Below are positions 25,319 to 33,682 of a DNA stretch of 64,000 nucleotides, in pieces. The notes beneath the pieces are model-generated. The model saw only the letters and a list, made by a program, of their open reading frames with translations. It did not search any database and had not been told where the DNA came from. This DNA is from JAEUHM01 sp964538625 (lineage in GTDB: Bacteria; Verrucomicrobiota; Verrucomicrobiia; Verrucomicrobiales; Verrucomicrobiaceae). Position 1 is the stretch's first letter, and each line of letters opens with the position of its first letter. Location of the stretch: NCBI GenBank assembly GCA_964538625.1, contig CAZIGH010000015.1, positions 1 to 64,000 on the forward strand. The letters are read 5' to 3'. The position numbers and the translations under genes are program-made.

Positions 25319-25332
25319 GGGGGTCAACCCCC
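25319..25332. other. GC-rich hairpin before lpxC-fabZ
   Basis: GGGGG-TCAA-CCCCC forms a short stem on either strand in the 78-bp gap between the flavoenzyme stop and the lpxC start. A competing CCCCC-GT-GGGGG pairing overlaps it (25312-25323). There is no T-run. It may separate the two transcripts or be a leader structure for lpxC-fabZ; not tested. Confidence 0.3.
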
Positions 25333-25365
25333 GGATTCCTTGTGCTTCAACGCAGACTCCGTCTT

Positions 25366-26502
25366 TCACCCAAATCGGCGCAGGCTCAAAAAGTCCACCG
25401 GCAGCTCCGCGCGTCCGTCCACCGCCATATCTGCCAGCACCTCGCCCAGCACGCTGGCGAACTTGAAACCGTGTCCTGAAAGCCCTGCCGCGAAGCAGAC
25501 ATTCGGCTGCAACGGGTGGCAGTCGATGATGAATTGCTCATCCGGACTCATGGTGTAGAGGCAGGTCTCGTGACGGAGCACCTCACCGCTCACCTCCGGC
25601 AGCCAACTTGCCGCAAAGTCCCTCACCTTGCCAGCCTCCACTACGTCCAGCTCACGGTTCACTTTCTCCGGATCACACGCCTCCTCCCCCCCCGTGTGAC
25701 AGGCCATTTTCACGCCATCTCCCGGCTCGAGTTCCGGAAATCCGTAAAACTGCCCCTCCGGCAACTCATAGAAAAAGCACGGGCTGCCACACTCAGCCAA
25801 GTGGCCCCCTGAGCGAGCGGCGAGCCAGTAGAGCTGCTTGCGCAGGACACGCATCTTCAAGCCCAGCGGTGCCAGCAATCTCGGTGCCCAGGCACCAGCC
25901 GCCACCACTAGCGCTCCAGCCCCAAGTGGCCCCTCACTGGTACTTAACTCCACGCCTGCAGCACCCGCCTTCCAGTGCTCTACCTTGACCCCGGTCAGCA
26001 CCTCCGCACCGCAAGCCTTCGCCTGATTCACATGCGCCAGCACGCAGCCCTCCACACGGAGAAAGCCAGCGTCCTTCTCAAACACCACGGCCATTTGACC
26101 ACTCCCACGGAAGGCTGGGAAGCGCTTGGCAAGATCTTCGCCGGAGAGTGACTCCACTGCCAGCCCGTGGCGCTCCGCGCTAGCCAGCACGCCCGGCACC
26201 ACCACACCTTCCGGCGGCCCCGCCTGCACCAGCCCGCACCGAACGAACAAATCCGCCCTTCGCTCCGCCGCCTGCAGCTCGTCCCACAACTCATAGCTTC
26301 GCTTCAACAGCGGAACGTAGTCCGGGTGCTCAAAGTAAGCCTTCCGGATGATTCGAGTTTGCCCATGGGAGCTGCCCCGCGCATGGCCCAGCTCGAACTG
26401 CTCCACACCCAGCACCCGCAGACCCTTCGCTGCCAGATGATACAGCGCCGCACTGCCCACCCCACCCACACCGAGCACGATGACATCCCAGGTCCGATTC
26501 AT
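25366..26502 (-). CDS. Sarcosine oxidase / N-methyltryptophan oxidase-like flavoenzyme
   Basis: A 378-residue FAD-dependent amine oxidase of the monomeric sarcosine oxidase (MSOX/MTOX) family. The N-terminus has the dinucleotide-binding GxGxxG (VLGVGGVGSAA), then the family segment RGSSHGQTRIIRKAYFEHPDYVPL in pieces. The C-terminal segment HETCLYTMSPDEQFIIDCHP contains the Cys that in MSOX carries the covalent 8-alpha-S-cysteinyl FAD link. The final FAGGLSGHGFK-like block (AAGLSGHGFKFASVLGE) is present. Start set at MNRTWDVIVLG; the longer frame adds an unlikely 15 residues. The substrate (sarcosine, N-methyltryptophan or other secondary amine) cannot be told. Divergent from the PEP-CTERM gene. 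Confidence 0.88.
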   Translation of the reverse strand: MNRTWDVIVLGVGGVGSAALYHLAAKGLRVLGVEQFELGHARGSSHGQTRIIRKAYFEHPDYVPLLKRSYELWDELQAAERRADLFVRCGLVQAGPPEGVVVPGVLASAERHGLAVESLSGEDLAKRFPAFRGSGQMAVVFEKDAGFLRVEGCVLAHVNQAKACGAEVLTGVKVEHWKAGAAGVELSTSEGPLGAGALVVAAGAWAPRLLAPLGLKMRVLRKQLYWLAARSGGHLAECGSPCFFYELPEGQFYGFPELEPGDGVKMACHTGGEEACDPEKVNRELDVVEAGKVRDFAASWLPEVSGEVLRHETCLYTMSPDEQFIIDCHPLQPNVCFAAGLSGHGFKFASVLGEVLADMAVDGRAELPVDFLSLRRFG

Positions 26503-26567
26503 GAGCGCATGGTGAACAATCCAGGGATTCAAGGCAAGCCAGCCCAACAGAAACCTTTTTCAAATAT

Positions 26568-26587
26568 TAGTTAAAGTTGCCTAACTA
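26568..26587. promoter_or_regulatory. Inverted repeat in AT-rich divergent promoter region
   Basis: TAGTTA and TAACTA are separated by 8 bp (6-bp arms). They lie in the AT-rich 147-bp gap between the flavoenzyme and the PEP-CTERM protein gene, about 65 bp before the latter's start. Possible operator or short hairpin; low certainty because the arms are short and the region is AT-rich. Confidence 0.25.
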
Positions 26588-26599
26588 TATTTTGAGTCC

Positions 26600-26611
26600 A
26601 TTTTCCATATT
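26600..26611 (+). promoter_or_regulatory. 12-bp motif shared with the pilin promoter (copy 1)
   Basis: ATTTTCCATATT lies 50 bp before the start of the PEP-CTERM protein gene and is followed by CAACATATTT. The same 12 bp occurs at 28092-28103, 61 bp before the pilin gene, followed by TACATGG...CATATTT. Two exact copies upstream of neighbouring surface-protein genes suggest a shared regulator, or the same promoter element. Confidence 0.4.
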
Positions 26612-26649
26612 CAACATATTTCTCTCTCACCTCAAAGCCATACCCCCTA

Positions 26650-27960
26650 ATGACTGCGAAACGTGAGCGACCCAGCCCGTCTTCGCGTCCGTCAAAGGTC
26701 CGTAGTGCGAGCCAGTCGCTGCCATCCACCTCCTTCCTGCGACCTTTAGCCACCACGCTAGGAATCCTGTGCAACCTGCTATTCACCTCAGCGCTTCGGG
26801 CGGCGGACTACACCTGGCTAGCCGCACCACTGAGCGCGAACTGGTCCACCTCTGGCAGCGACAAAAACTGGGCTGGGCATCCCAGTGAGAAGTGGAACGA
26901 CGGCAATACCGCCGTCTTCAACCTGAGTTCCTCCATCATGAACATCAGCCTCGTGCAGGCCATTAGCGCCCAAGGTCTCGCATTCAGTCAGGCCGGCTAT
27001 ACCATCAACCCCGGTGCCCACACACTCACCATCGGCACCTCAGGCATCCTTGCAGATGCCTCCGCCACCATCGCAGGCGGAAGCATCACGCTCGGAGGGA
27101 ATCAAACCTGGTCCGTGGGCGCATCACAGACTCTGGCCGTGAGTTCCATCATCGGAGCCTCGGCCAATCTCACCAAATCCGGAGCGGGCACCCTCGTCCT
27201 GTCGGGAAACAACACGTACAGCGGCACCACCACAGTGAACGCCGGCACGCTCCAGGTAGGCAGTGGTGGCACAGGCCGCACTGGCACCGGTGCCGTGACC
27301 ATCCATGTCAATAGCACCATCCTCGGCACCGGAACCATCCAGGGGAGCAGCTTCACCCTGCAAAGCGGCGCCACCCTGCGAGCGGGAGACTCTGCGGCCA
27401 ACTCCAGCCACGGCACCCTCACCTTCACACCTGCCACCCTGAACAACGTCAACCTGCAAGGCAACGTGATTCTGGACGTCTCCACCCCGACCAACTTCGG
27501 CAGCGTGGACCCCACGTTCGGCGGCAATACCGTCGGCAGCCTCGGCTACATCGCCTACGTCTCCAACGCCAGCCGCTCCACCGGCACAGGCACTGGAAGT
27601 CACGACCTGCTCGTCTTCAACAATCCCCTCCTCTCTACCACGAACTTCCTCACCAGCAGCGGTTCCATGCAGGTCCTGGCCAGCGCCTCGTTCAACCCCG
27701 CGCTGGGCCAGATCTATAACCTGCTCGACTGGAGCAATCTCCTCTCCATGAACTTCCTCGGGTTCAATGTCGGCACCAACTACCGCACCGGAGCGCCCGG
27801 GAACGAAGGCCAGCTGGACCTACCCACTCTCACCGGCGGACTGCTTTGGGACGTCAGCCAGTTCACCACGCATGGCATCATCGTCGTGGTGCCAGAGCCT
27901 TCGCAGGCCGTTCTCATGCTCCTAGGCCTGCTCTCACTTGCCCTCCGTAGGCGACGTTGA
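26650..27960 (+). CDS. Autotransporter-repeat surface protein with PEP-CTERM tail
   Basis: A 436-residue exported protein. A long N-terminal leader (about 1-57, basic then hydrophobic, ending near ALRAADYTW) precedes beta-rich repeats of the autotransporter-associated beta-strand type; one copy reads NLTKSGAGTLVLSGNNTYSGTTTVNAGTLQVG in pieces at about 175-205. The C-terminus has a PEP-CTERM sorting signal: VPEPSQAVLMLLGLLSLALRRRR, meaning a PEP motif, a hydrophobic helix and an Arg cluster. Such proteins are sorted by exosortase (not in the window). It lies next to the pilus-like locus and shares a promoter motif with it. Possible surface matrix or adhesion role is inference. Confidence 0.88.
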   Translation: MTAKRERPSPSSRPSKVRSASQSLPSTSFLRPLATTLGILCNLLFTSALRAADYTWLAAPLSANWSTSGSDKNWAGHPSEKWNDGNTAVFNLSSSIMNISLVQAISAQGLAFSQAGYTINPGAHTLTIGTSGILADASATIAGGSITLGGNQTWSVGASQTLAVSSIIGASANLTKSGAGTLVLSGNNTYSGTTTVNAGTLQVGSGGTGRTGTGAVTIHVNSTILGTGTIQGSSFTLQSGATLRAGDSAANSSHGTLTFTPATLNNVNLQGNVILDVSTPTNFGSVDPTFGGNTVGSLGYIAYVSNASRSTGTGTGSHDLLVFNNPLLSTTNFLTSSGSMQVLASASFNPALGQIYNLLDWSNLLSMNFLGFNVGTNYRTGAPGNEGQLDLPTLTGGLLWDVSQFTTHGIIVVVPEPSQAVLMLLGLLSLALRRRR

Positions 27961-28000
27961 GACACAGCAAGCTCCCGCACCATGCCTGTGAAACGTCGCC
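27950..28000. other. Inverted repeat across the PEP-CTERM gene stop
   Basis: GGCGACGTT (27950-27958) and AACGTCGCC (27992-28000) are perfect 9-bp arms separated by 33 bp. The left arm is inside the last codons of the PEP-CTERM gene. A second, nested short stem (CGTCG/CGACG) starts at 27994. The loop is long and there is no T-run, so a terminator is only a possibility. Confidence 0.3.
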
Positions 28001-28091
28001 CGACGGCGTCCCATCCACCCCGCCCAGCCCAGGACCAACTGAGTCGGCCCATCCAAAAGCGGTAGCATTTCGAAATAAATATGTTTATTGT

Positions 28092-28103
28092 ATTTTCCAT
28101 ATT
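28092..28103 (+). promoter_or_regulatory. 12-bp motif shared with the PEP-CTERM promoter (copy 2)
   Basis: ATTTTCCATATT, identical to 26600-26611, lies 61 bp before the chosen pilin start in a strongly AT-rich stretch (28073-28150) that contrasts with the GC-rich genes around it. A short inverted repeat AATAAA-TATG-TTTATT is at 28074-28089, just before it. The region probably holds the promoter of the pilus-like operon. Confidence 0.4.
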
Positions 28104-28152
28104 TACATGGCTCATATTTATGGTTAATATGTTCAAACTGGATTCTCCAGCT

Positions 28153-29778
28153 ATGATTAGCCGCGCCACATCCTTCTACCCTCATCCACGCACCGCCTCA
28201 CAGGGCGCAGGTGCGTTCACGATCATGGAAGTGATGATCACTGTGGTGGTCCTGGGGCTGATCGCAGCTGCCCTCGTACCCATGCTCTCGCGCGTACCCG
28301 CCCGCCTTGGCAGCGCCAAGTTGCAGGCCGACGTCAACGCGCTCAACCAAGCCGTAGGCCTCTATCTTGCCGACGGCGGGAGCCTGGCCGGCGTGAACTC
28401 ACCCCAGGCCGTGATCGACCGTCTCAAGCGGACCCGCAGCACGTCTGAGCAAAAAACCCACACCGGCGTCACCTCCGGCAGACTCATCGATGTCCGTCTC
28501 CGCGCACGTCTGGGTAGCGGCGCACTGGGCAGCGGCCAGACGCACCGCATCGTCTGGAACAGCAACCCTCCCAACGGTCCCGACGGCAAGCCCCAGCGTC
28601 CCCGGTTTGAACTCACCACCGCAGCGGTCGCCGGCATCGACGAGTTTTACCTGGATGACAGCCTGACCGTGGCCAGCTTCCCCGTAGATAACCGGGCACG
28701 CCCCAATCAGCAGTTCAACTCCTCCAACGGCTGGGTCTGGGGTGGAGTCGGCACAGAGCCAATCGTGCCCGACGTCATCCCCACCATGCCGCCCTCGGAA
28801 AATCCAGGCACTCCATTTGTGCCCGGAGCGCCAGCAGCTGGTGGCACAGGCACCGGAACCGGAACCGGAACGGGCACCGGCACAGGGACTGGAACCGGAA
28901 CAGGCACCGGAACCGGAACGGGCACAGCCACCGGCTACGTCCCTCTACCACTTCCCACCCCTTACCTCACACCCGCTCCGGGCACCTTCTCCTATGTGAC
29001 CTTCCCCAGTTCCGTCGCCATCAACTCCAACGGAGCCGACCCGACCCTTTCCCAGCTCGTGTATCGCATCAACGGCGGCTCATGGCAGAACTACGGCGGC
29101 CCCGTGTCAGTGACACCGCAGATGACCATAGAAGCCATGAACCAAGCCACCTCCGCACTAGTGCTGGACAGCAGCACCACGGGCGGCATCTACCGTCGCC
29201 TCGCAGCAGGGTTCAGCGCCAGCGGCACCGGCGTATGGAATACGCCCACCGGAGGGCCCAACCTCACATACGACATCCAGACCGGCTCAGGACTGACCAC
29301 CCTCTCCCACGGCAGCACCCAGATCGATGACGGCATGGGCGGCACCATCGACTCCGGTGTGGAGAACGTGCTCACCTTCCGCCAGAGGCCTTTTAACAAC
29401 ATCCTGCCAGATCAGACCTTCACCCTGGGAGACCTCACCCTACTCAATGGCACTACGTTCAATGACTCAGAGGCCGAAGGGGCCACCCTTCAAATCGATC
29501 TCAGCTTCTCCGACCCCGCAGTAACGCAGACGCTGAACATCAACTTCGGCTTCATCAACACCGACAACTCACCGGACCGGCTTGCCAGCGCCGATATCGT
29601 CCAAATCAACAACCCCACGCTGCCGACCACCATCACCGTGGACGGCATCAACTACCGCATCGTCCTGGAGTGGGTGACGCTCGATCCCGGTGCCGGCGTG
29701 GTCAACGGCAACCAGTTCCTCGTCTTTGAAGGCGCATCGGCCCGTGCCGAACTCCGCGCCAAACTCGTGCCCAACTAA
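28153..29778 (+). CDS. Adhesin-like large pilin with Gly-Thr repeat linker
   Basis: A 541-residue protein. The N-terminus is a prepilin: a leader, then FTIMEVMITVVVLGLIAAALVP with Glu at +5 of the mature protein. The residue before the cleavage is Ala (GAGA|FTIME), where Gly is usual. A pilin helix with a short globular part follows (to about 210), then a (Gly-Thr)14 linker at about 231-258. The C-terminal half is beta-rich; residues about 265-340 resemble a chitobiase/hexosaminidase C-terminal-type module (YRINGGSWQNY) and the last 180 a choice-of-anchor K-like domain (ENVLTFRQ...GINYRIVLEWV...EGASARAEL), by memory only. Start chosen near the leader. A tip adhesin or major subunit is the likely role. 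Confidence 0.78.
   Translation: MISRATSFYPHPRTASQGAGAFTIMEVMITVVVLGLIAAALVPMLSRVPARLGSAKLQADVNALNQAVGLYLADGGSLAGVNSPQAVIDRLKRTRSTSEQKTHTGVTSGRLIDVRLRARLGSGALGSGQTHRIVWNSNPPNGPDGKPQRPRFELTTAAVAGIDEFYLDDSLTVASFPVDNRARPNQQFNSSNGWVWGGVGTEPIVPDVIPTMPPSENPGTPFVPGAPAAGGTGTGTGTGTGTGTGTGTGTGTGTGTGTATGYVPLPLPTPYLTPAPGTFSYVTFPSSVAINSNGADPTLSQLVYRINGGSWQNYGGPVSVTPQMTIEAMNQATSALVLDSSTTGGIYRRLAAGFSASGTGVWNTPTGGPNLTYDIQTGSGLTTLSHGSTQIDDGMGGTIDSGVENVLTFRQRPFNNILPDQTFTLGDLTLLNGTTFNDSEAEGATLQIDLSFSDPAVTQTLNINFGFINTDNSPDRLASADIVQINNPTLPTTITVDGINYRIVLEWVTLDPGAGVVNGNQFLVFEGASARAELRAKLVPN
28843..28926 (+). repeat. Hexamer repeat coding for (Gly-Thr)14
   Basis: Fourteen consecutive degenerate hexamers of the form GG(N)AC(N), mostly GGAACC or GGCACC, code for Gly-Thr repeats in the pilin linker. 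Codon wobble differs between units, so it is not a pure simple repeat. Gain or loss of units keeps the frame and would change linker length only. On the opposite strand the frame reads a Val-Pro repeat, a shadow. Confidence 0.93.
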
Positions 29779-29811
29779 CCTCATTCACAACCCCTCCAAA
29801 ACCACCCCGCT

Positions 29812-30876
29812 ATGGAAGACGTACATGAACGCAGTCAGCTTGGATACCGCATCCTTCACCTTTCGAAGGACTCCGGAGTGAGCGACTTCTACATCACCCC
29901 GTGGGAGCAGCTCACCTACAAGCGCAACGGCAAACTCTACTTCGACTCCTTCGTTTACCAGCCAGAGCGCCCCATCGAAGTACCGCCGGGCTGCTTGGAC
30001 TACGCCATCTCCATGGGCGGACGCCGCTACCGCGTCAACCGCATGGTTACCCGCGGACGCCCCCGCTGGACGCTTCGTCTGCTGCCAGAAAGCATTCCTG
30101 ACGTCGCAAAGATCAGCGTCCCACCCGCCGCCATCAAGGCCTTCCTGGAAGCAAAGAACGGGCTCTTCCTCGTTTGTGGTGCCACCGGCTCCGGCAAGTC
30201 CACCACCATCGCCTCACTCATCCTGGAGCGCGCCAAACGCCGCCAGGAGCACGTCGTCACCTTTGAGGACCCCATTGAGTTCCTCTACCCCGCCGGACTA
30301 CCCTCACTCATGTCTCAGCGAGAGATGGGCACTGACGAACACGAGTTCGCCACCGCACTCAGAGCCGCGCTGCGTCAGGCACCTGACGTCATCCTCGTGG
30401 GAGAAATTCGAGACGGCGAGACCGCAGAGATCGCCCTTCAGGCCGCAGAGACGGGACACGTCGTGGTGGCCACGCTCCACACCTCCTCCGCCGCACAAAC
30501 CGTTCAGCGCTACCTCAAGCTCATCCCCTCAGACCGCATGGAGAACGCCATGCTCTCCTTCGCAGATTCGCTCCGCGCTATTTTGTGCCAGCGCCTCCTC
30601 ATGGATGAGAACAAGGGCAAACGCTTCCCCATCCATGAACTCCTCCTGCCCTATGACTCCGTCTGCGGCATGATCCGCCGCGGCGAGTTCAAAAACCTCG
30701 AGCATGAGCTAGAGGCCGGTTTCACCCGCGGCATGCAGTCCTTCGAGCGCTGCCTGAACATGAAGATGGCAGAGGGCTGGAAGCCAAGCCGTCCGCGCCC
30801 CACCGGCTACGCCGAACACGAAGTTTACGACTACCTCTCCAAAGAAAACCTGACCAACGTATATGCTGCTGGATGA
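29812..30876 (+). CDS. PilT-like secretion/retraction ATPase
   Basis: A 354-residue hexameric ATPase of the PilT/GspE superfamily. Walker A is GATGSGKST (123-131), the Asp box FEDPIE (151-156), Walker B PDVILVGEIRD (191-201), and the His box GHVVVATLHT (215-224). It is PilT-sized and lacks the long N-terminal region and tetracysteine of PilB/GspE, so retraction-type is more likely. The N-terminal 100 residues are diverged from PilT. It is the only such ATPase in the locus, with no PilB-like partner, and overlaps the next gene by 14 bp. Confidence 0.9.
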   Translation: MEDVHERSQLGYRILHLSKDSGVSDFYITPWEQLTYKRNGKLYFDSFVYQPERPIEVPPGCLDYAISMGGRRYRVNRMVTRGRPRWTLRLLPESIPDVAKISVPPAAIKAFLEAKNGLFLVCGATGSGKSTTIASLILERAKRRQEHVVTFEDPIEFLYPAGLPSLMSQREMGTDEHEFATALRAALRQAPDVILVGEIRDGETAEIALQAAETGHVVVATLHTSSAAQTVQRYLKLIPSDRMENAMLSFADSLRAILCQRLLMDENKGKRFPIHELLLPYDSVCGMIRRGEFKNLEHELEAGFTRGMQSFERCLNMKMAEGWKPSRPRPTGYAEHEVYDYLSKENLTNVYAAG

Positions 30877-31732
30877 AATCAAATCGGTATTGAGCTTTGC
30901 CGCATTCAGGCCGGATGCGGACGACTCCGAGACGCCCATGGCAAAGCGTTTCGAGGGGCGCAAGCTGCTCGCCATCAACATCAGCCGCAACATGGTCACA
31001 TGGCGCGGATTCAGCCGTCGCGGCAAGCTCGATGCCGCAGGCGAGCAGGATGGCGACTTCGCGGACGTAGCTTCCACCCGCGGTGAAGAGTGGCGCAGCC
31101 TCACCGATGACGGCTGGTGCACCGTCTCCATCAACAACCGCTTCATCATCTCCCTGGAAAACGGGCTCATGCGCGCCGAAAACACCCCCCACCTCCTGCG
31201 CACCAACCCCAGGATGGTCCTCGGCCCAAAGTATGACCGCGGCAAACGCTACGCCATCTGCCACCACCCCAGCAGCACCGCCAGCATGCTCCTCGCCACC
31301 GAGGACTCCATGGTCAAAGTCACCGAGGACGTCCTGCGTGGCATGGGCCTGCGTCCAGCGCGTGTCTGCTGCGGACTCTTCGCACTCATGGAGCACGCAC
31401 TCGCCGGTATCTGCGAGCAGCGCGGCCAGGGCACCGGAAACTTCGTCCTCATCGGCTCTTGCGAAGGCTCCATAGCCGCACTCTCCGAGCAGGACGGGCA
31501 GTGGCGGGACCTCCGGTGCCGCTCCGGTCTCGGCACCGACGGCGTGGAAACCGCCCTTCAAATCATCTCCCCCCTCGTCGCCAAAGCACCTCCTGGCACC
31601 CCGGTCTATTTCATCAGCGAAGGCCTTCCAGACTCCCCCTTCCGCAAGGACCTCATGGAGCAGCTCGAACGCGTCGGTGCGCGTGACCTCACCCAGGAGG
31701 ACCTGCTCTGGAAACTCATCGGCCAGCACTAG
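30863..31732 (+). CDS. PilM-position protein (actin-like, diverged)
   Basis: A 289-residue soluble protein. By position (ATPase, this, PilN-like, PilO-like, PilP-like) it takes the place of PilM, the cytoplasmic actin-like protein that docks PilN. The segment GRKLLAINISRNMVTWRGFSR (about 32-52) may be the first beta strands of the actin-like fold, but the classic PilM signatures are not obvious. No transmembrane helix is seen. An inner ATG at residue 26 is possible. The name rests mainly on gene order. Confidence 0.55.
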   Translation: MLLDEIKSVLSFAAFRPDADDSETPMAKRFEGRKLLAINISRNMVTWRGFSRRGKLDAAGEQDGDFADVASTRGEEWRSLTDDGWCTVSINNRFIISLENGLMRAENTPHLLRTNPRMVLGPKYDRGKRYAICHHPSSTASMLLATEDSMVKVTEDVLRGMGLRPARVCCGLFALMEHALAGICEQRGQGTGNFVLIGSCEGSIAALSEQDGQWRDLRCRSGLGTDGVETALQIISPLVAKAPPGTPVYFISEGLPDSPFRKDLMEQLERVGARDLTQEDLLWKLIGQH

Positions 31733-31755
31733 ACCACCTCACACACCTCATCGTC

Positions 31756-32307
31756 ATGAGCTCCTATCTTTGTCACGACTTCAAAACGCCCCGCACCGAC
31801 ACCTCACGTCGCCTGCCCAACAGCATGCGCATCGTGCCCGTCATGTTCTACGTTGTGCTCCTCGCCGCAACCGGTTTCGGCGTCAAGGACTACCTCGCCG
31901 TGCGCCACGCCGCCGAGCGCGAACAAGCCGCCAATGCCAGAACCGCCGATCTGAAGGCAAAGGTGGACGCCATCAATGCTGAAAAAGCCACCATCGAGAC
32001 CCAGCGCAAAAAGGGTGAAAACATCGCCCAATGGGTGGAAGGCACCCGCATCGTCCAACCCGTGGCGGTGGCTGTCGCCCGTGCCGTACCGCTGGAGACC
32101 GACATCACAAGCCTCGTCCTCGAGCGCAACTCCGATCTCCCCAGCCAGGTCAACTTCACCATCCAGCTACTCAACGGCGGCATTCCCGAGTTCGCAAAGA
32201 TCGAAAGCTCCATCTCCCGCCTCAACTACCGCCTCTTCTCACCACAGCAAAACAAGGAGGGTGAGGTCGTCGAGTTTCGCTCCCTCCTTGTCTATCAGGG
32301 TGAATAA
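31756..32307 (+). CDS. PilN-like inner-membrane assembly protein
   Basis: A 183-residue protein with a cytoplasmic N-terminus (about 1-25), one transmembrane helix (IVPVMFYVVLLAATGFGV, about 26-44), a coiled-coil (AANARTADLKAKVDAINAEKATIE), and a ferredoxin-like periplasmic domain. This is the PilN/GspL-C layout. It follows the PilM-like gene and precedes the PilO-like gene. Family membership is from topology and order, not strong sequence identity. Confidence 0.65.
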   Translation: MSSYLCHDFKTPRTDTSRRLPNSMRIVPVMFYVVLLAATGFGVKDYLAVRHAAEREQAANARTADLKAKVDAINAEKATIETQRKKGENIAQWVEGTRIVQPVAVAVARAVPLETDITSLVLERNSDLPSQVNFTIQLLNGGIPEFAKIESSISRLNYRLFSPQQNKEGEVVEFRSLLVYQGE

Positions 32308-32331
32308 CAACTCACTGCATCTCCCACATCT

Positions 32332-32910
32332 ATGAACGGAAAAAAAATAGCCTGTGTCGTGCTGCTAATGATCGTCGGCATCTTCGCCTACGCCGGGCAG
32401 ATCATGCACCAAAAAGCGGATGCCAAAATCCGTTCCGCAGATGCTGCAGAAGACGCCGCAGCGGAAGCAGAGGGCCAAAAAGCCACCGCTGAAATCTCCG
32501 TGGCCACCGTCCGCGCCGAGGCTGAGCAGCTCATCAAGTTCCTCGAGGCCTGGCAGCCGCACGCCGAGCGCTTCCAGACCCAGCTCGAGGTGGAGAGTGC
32601 AGTGCAGTCCCTCATCCGCTCCACTGGCGTCCTCGTCATGTCCCAGAAGTTCGAAAGCAGAGAGACGAAAATGAACGCCGTCGTCTCCAAAGTCATCCGC
32701 GCCGCCATGGTCGTGGAAGATGAGTATGCCAAAGTGCTCAACTGGCTGGGCGAACTCGAGCGGCGCATACCCCTCACCCGAGTCATGACCTGCCAGATCA
32801 CGGGGGGCGAAACAGGCCGTCTCGTCCACGCCGAGGTCTCCTTTGAAATCCCCATCATGAACCTCAGCGACGAGAAGGCCAAGGGCTCCAGCAAAGGACG
32901 GAAGTCCTGA
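32332..32910 (+). CDS. PilO-like inner-membrane assembly protein
   Basis: A 192-residue protein: an N-terminal transmembrane helix (KIACVVLLMIVGIFAYAG), an Ala/Glu-rich coiled-coil (about 27-70) and a C-terminal ferredoxin-like domain (about 75-180). This is the PilO/GspM layout, a partner of the PilN-like protein in the alignment complex. The last residues are basic (SSKGRKS). Assignment rests on topology and order. Confidence 0.65.
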   Translation: MNGKKIACVVLLMIVGIFAYAGQIMHQKADAKIRSADAAEDAAAEAEGQKATAEISVATVRAEAEQLIKFLEAWQPHAERFQTQLEVESAVQSLIRSTGVLVMSQKFESRETKMNAVVSKVIRAAMVVEDEYAKVLNWLGELERRIPLTRVMTCQITGGETGRLVHAEVSFEIPIMNLSDEKAKGSSKGRKS

Positions 32911-32945
32911 GTCGCACGTCATCCGCGCCACCACACACCATCACC

Positions 32946-33680
32946 ATGAAGCCTCACTCATCACCACTCAAGCGCCTGGCTCTCACGGCCCTGCTGCTCG
33001 CCGGACCACTGTCCGTGCAATCTGCAGATGATCCCCAGGCAGGGAGCGACCGCGTGGAGTACCAACTCATCCTGCCAGACGAGAAAACACCCGAATCCAT
33101 CAAACCCACCGAGAACAACCCATTCAGCAAAGCCGCCGGAAAACAGGAAGACGAGTCCTCCAGCGAGGAGAACGCCATCCGTGACGTGCTCATGAATCTC
33201 GCCATCTCAGGCATCTCCAGTGACAGCGCAGGGAATCGCAGACTCATGCTTGGCCCCATGAAGTTAGAGCGCGGCATGGTCGTCCCCCCCGTGCTTCCAG
33301 ACCAGACCGTGCATCTCCGAGTGAACGCCATCACCCAGGAAGCTCTGGAACTCGTTTGGATCGAGAAAAAGAACACCGGTCTCCCACCGAGAGCCCTCAT
33401 TATTCCCTTCAACGTCAAACCCACCATCCGCACCCGCTTGGCCGGCTTCTCCTCTCAAAAGGACGGCGGCGCGCCTCGCGTAGGGCTACTCGATCCGAAC
33501 ATGCCCGTTCCCTCCACCCCGGCGAAGAACGGCACTCAAGCCACCTCCTCCACGCCATCCGGCGCTGCCGACCCCAGTGGTTCAGACACGCCCTCCGAGA
33601 CCACAAACCCGGCCAGCATGCTGATGAACCTGCTCCTCAAAAAGTCCGTACCCGCCCAGCAGGAAACACCGGAGAAATAG
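32946..33680 (+). CDS. PilP-position periplasmic protein
   Basis: A 244-residue exported protein with a signal peptide (LKRLALTALLLAGPLSVQSA). There is a disordered N-terminal part, a small beta domain (about 80-165, with DQTVHLRVNAITQEALELVWIEKK in pieces) and a Ser/Thr/Pro-rich C-terminus. It sits where PilP/GspC would be, the link from the inner-membrane alignment complex to the secretin. No secretin gene is in the locus, so its outer-membrane partner is unknown. No lipobox is seen. Confidence 0.6.
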   Translation: MKPHSSPLKRLALTALLLAGPLSVQSADDPQAGSDRVEYQLILPDEKTPESIKPTENNPFSKAAGKQEDESSSEENAIRDVLMNLAISGISSDSAGNRRLMLGPMKLERGMVVPPVLPDQTVHLRVNAITQEALELVWIEKKNTGLPPRALIIPFNVKPTIRTRLAGFSSQKDGGAPRVGLLDPNMPVPSTPAKNGTQATSSTPSGAADPSGSDTPSETTNPASMLMNLLLKKSVPAQQETPEK

Positions 33681-33682
33681 CC

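Noticed and set aside
28843..28926. Possible phase-variation repeat
   Set aside because: Units are 6 bp, so changes keep the frame; this gives length change, not on/off switching.
28707..28931. Minus-strand frame reading a Val-Pro repeat
   Set aside because: It is the opposite-strand reading of the Gly-Thr hexamer array in the pilin gene.
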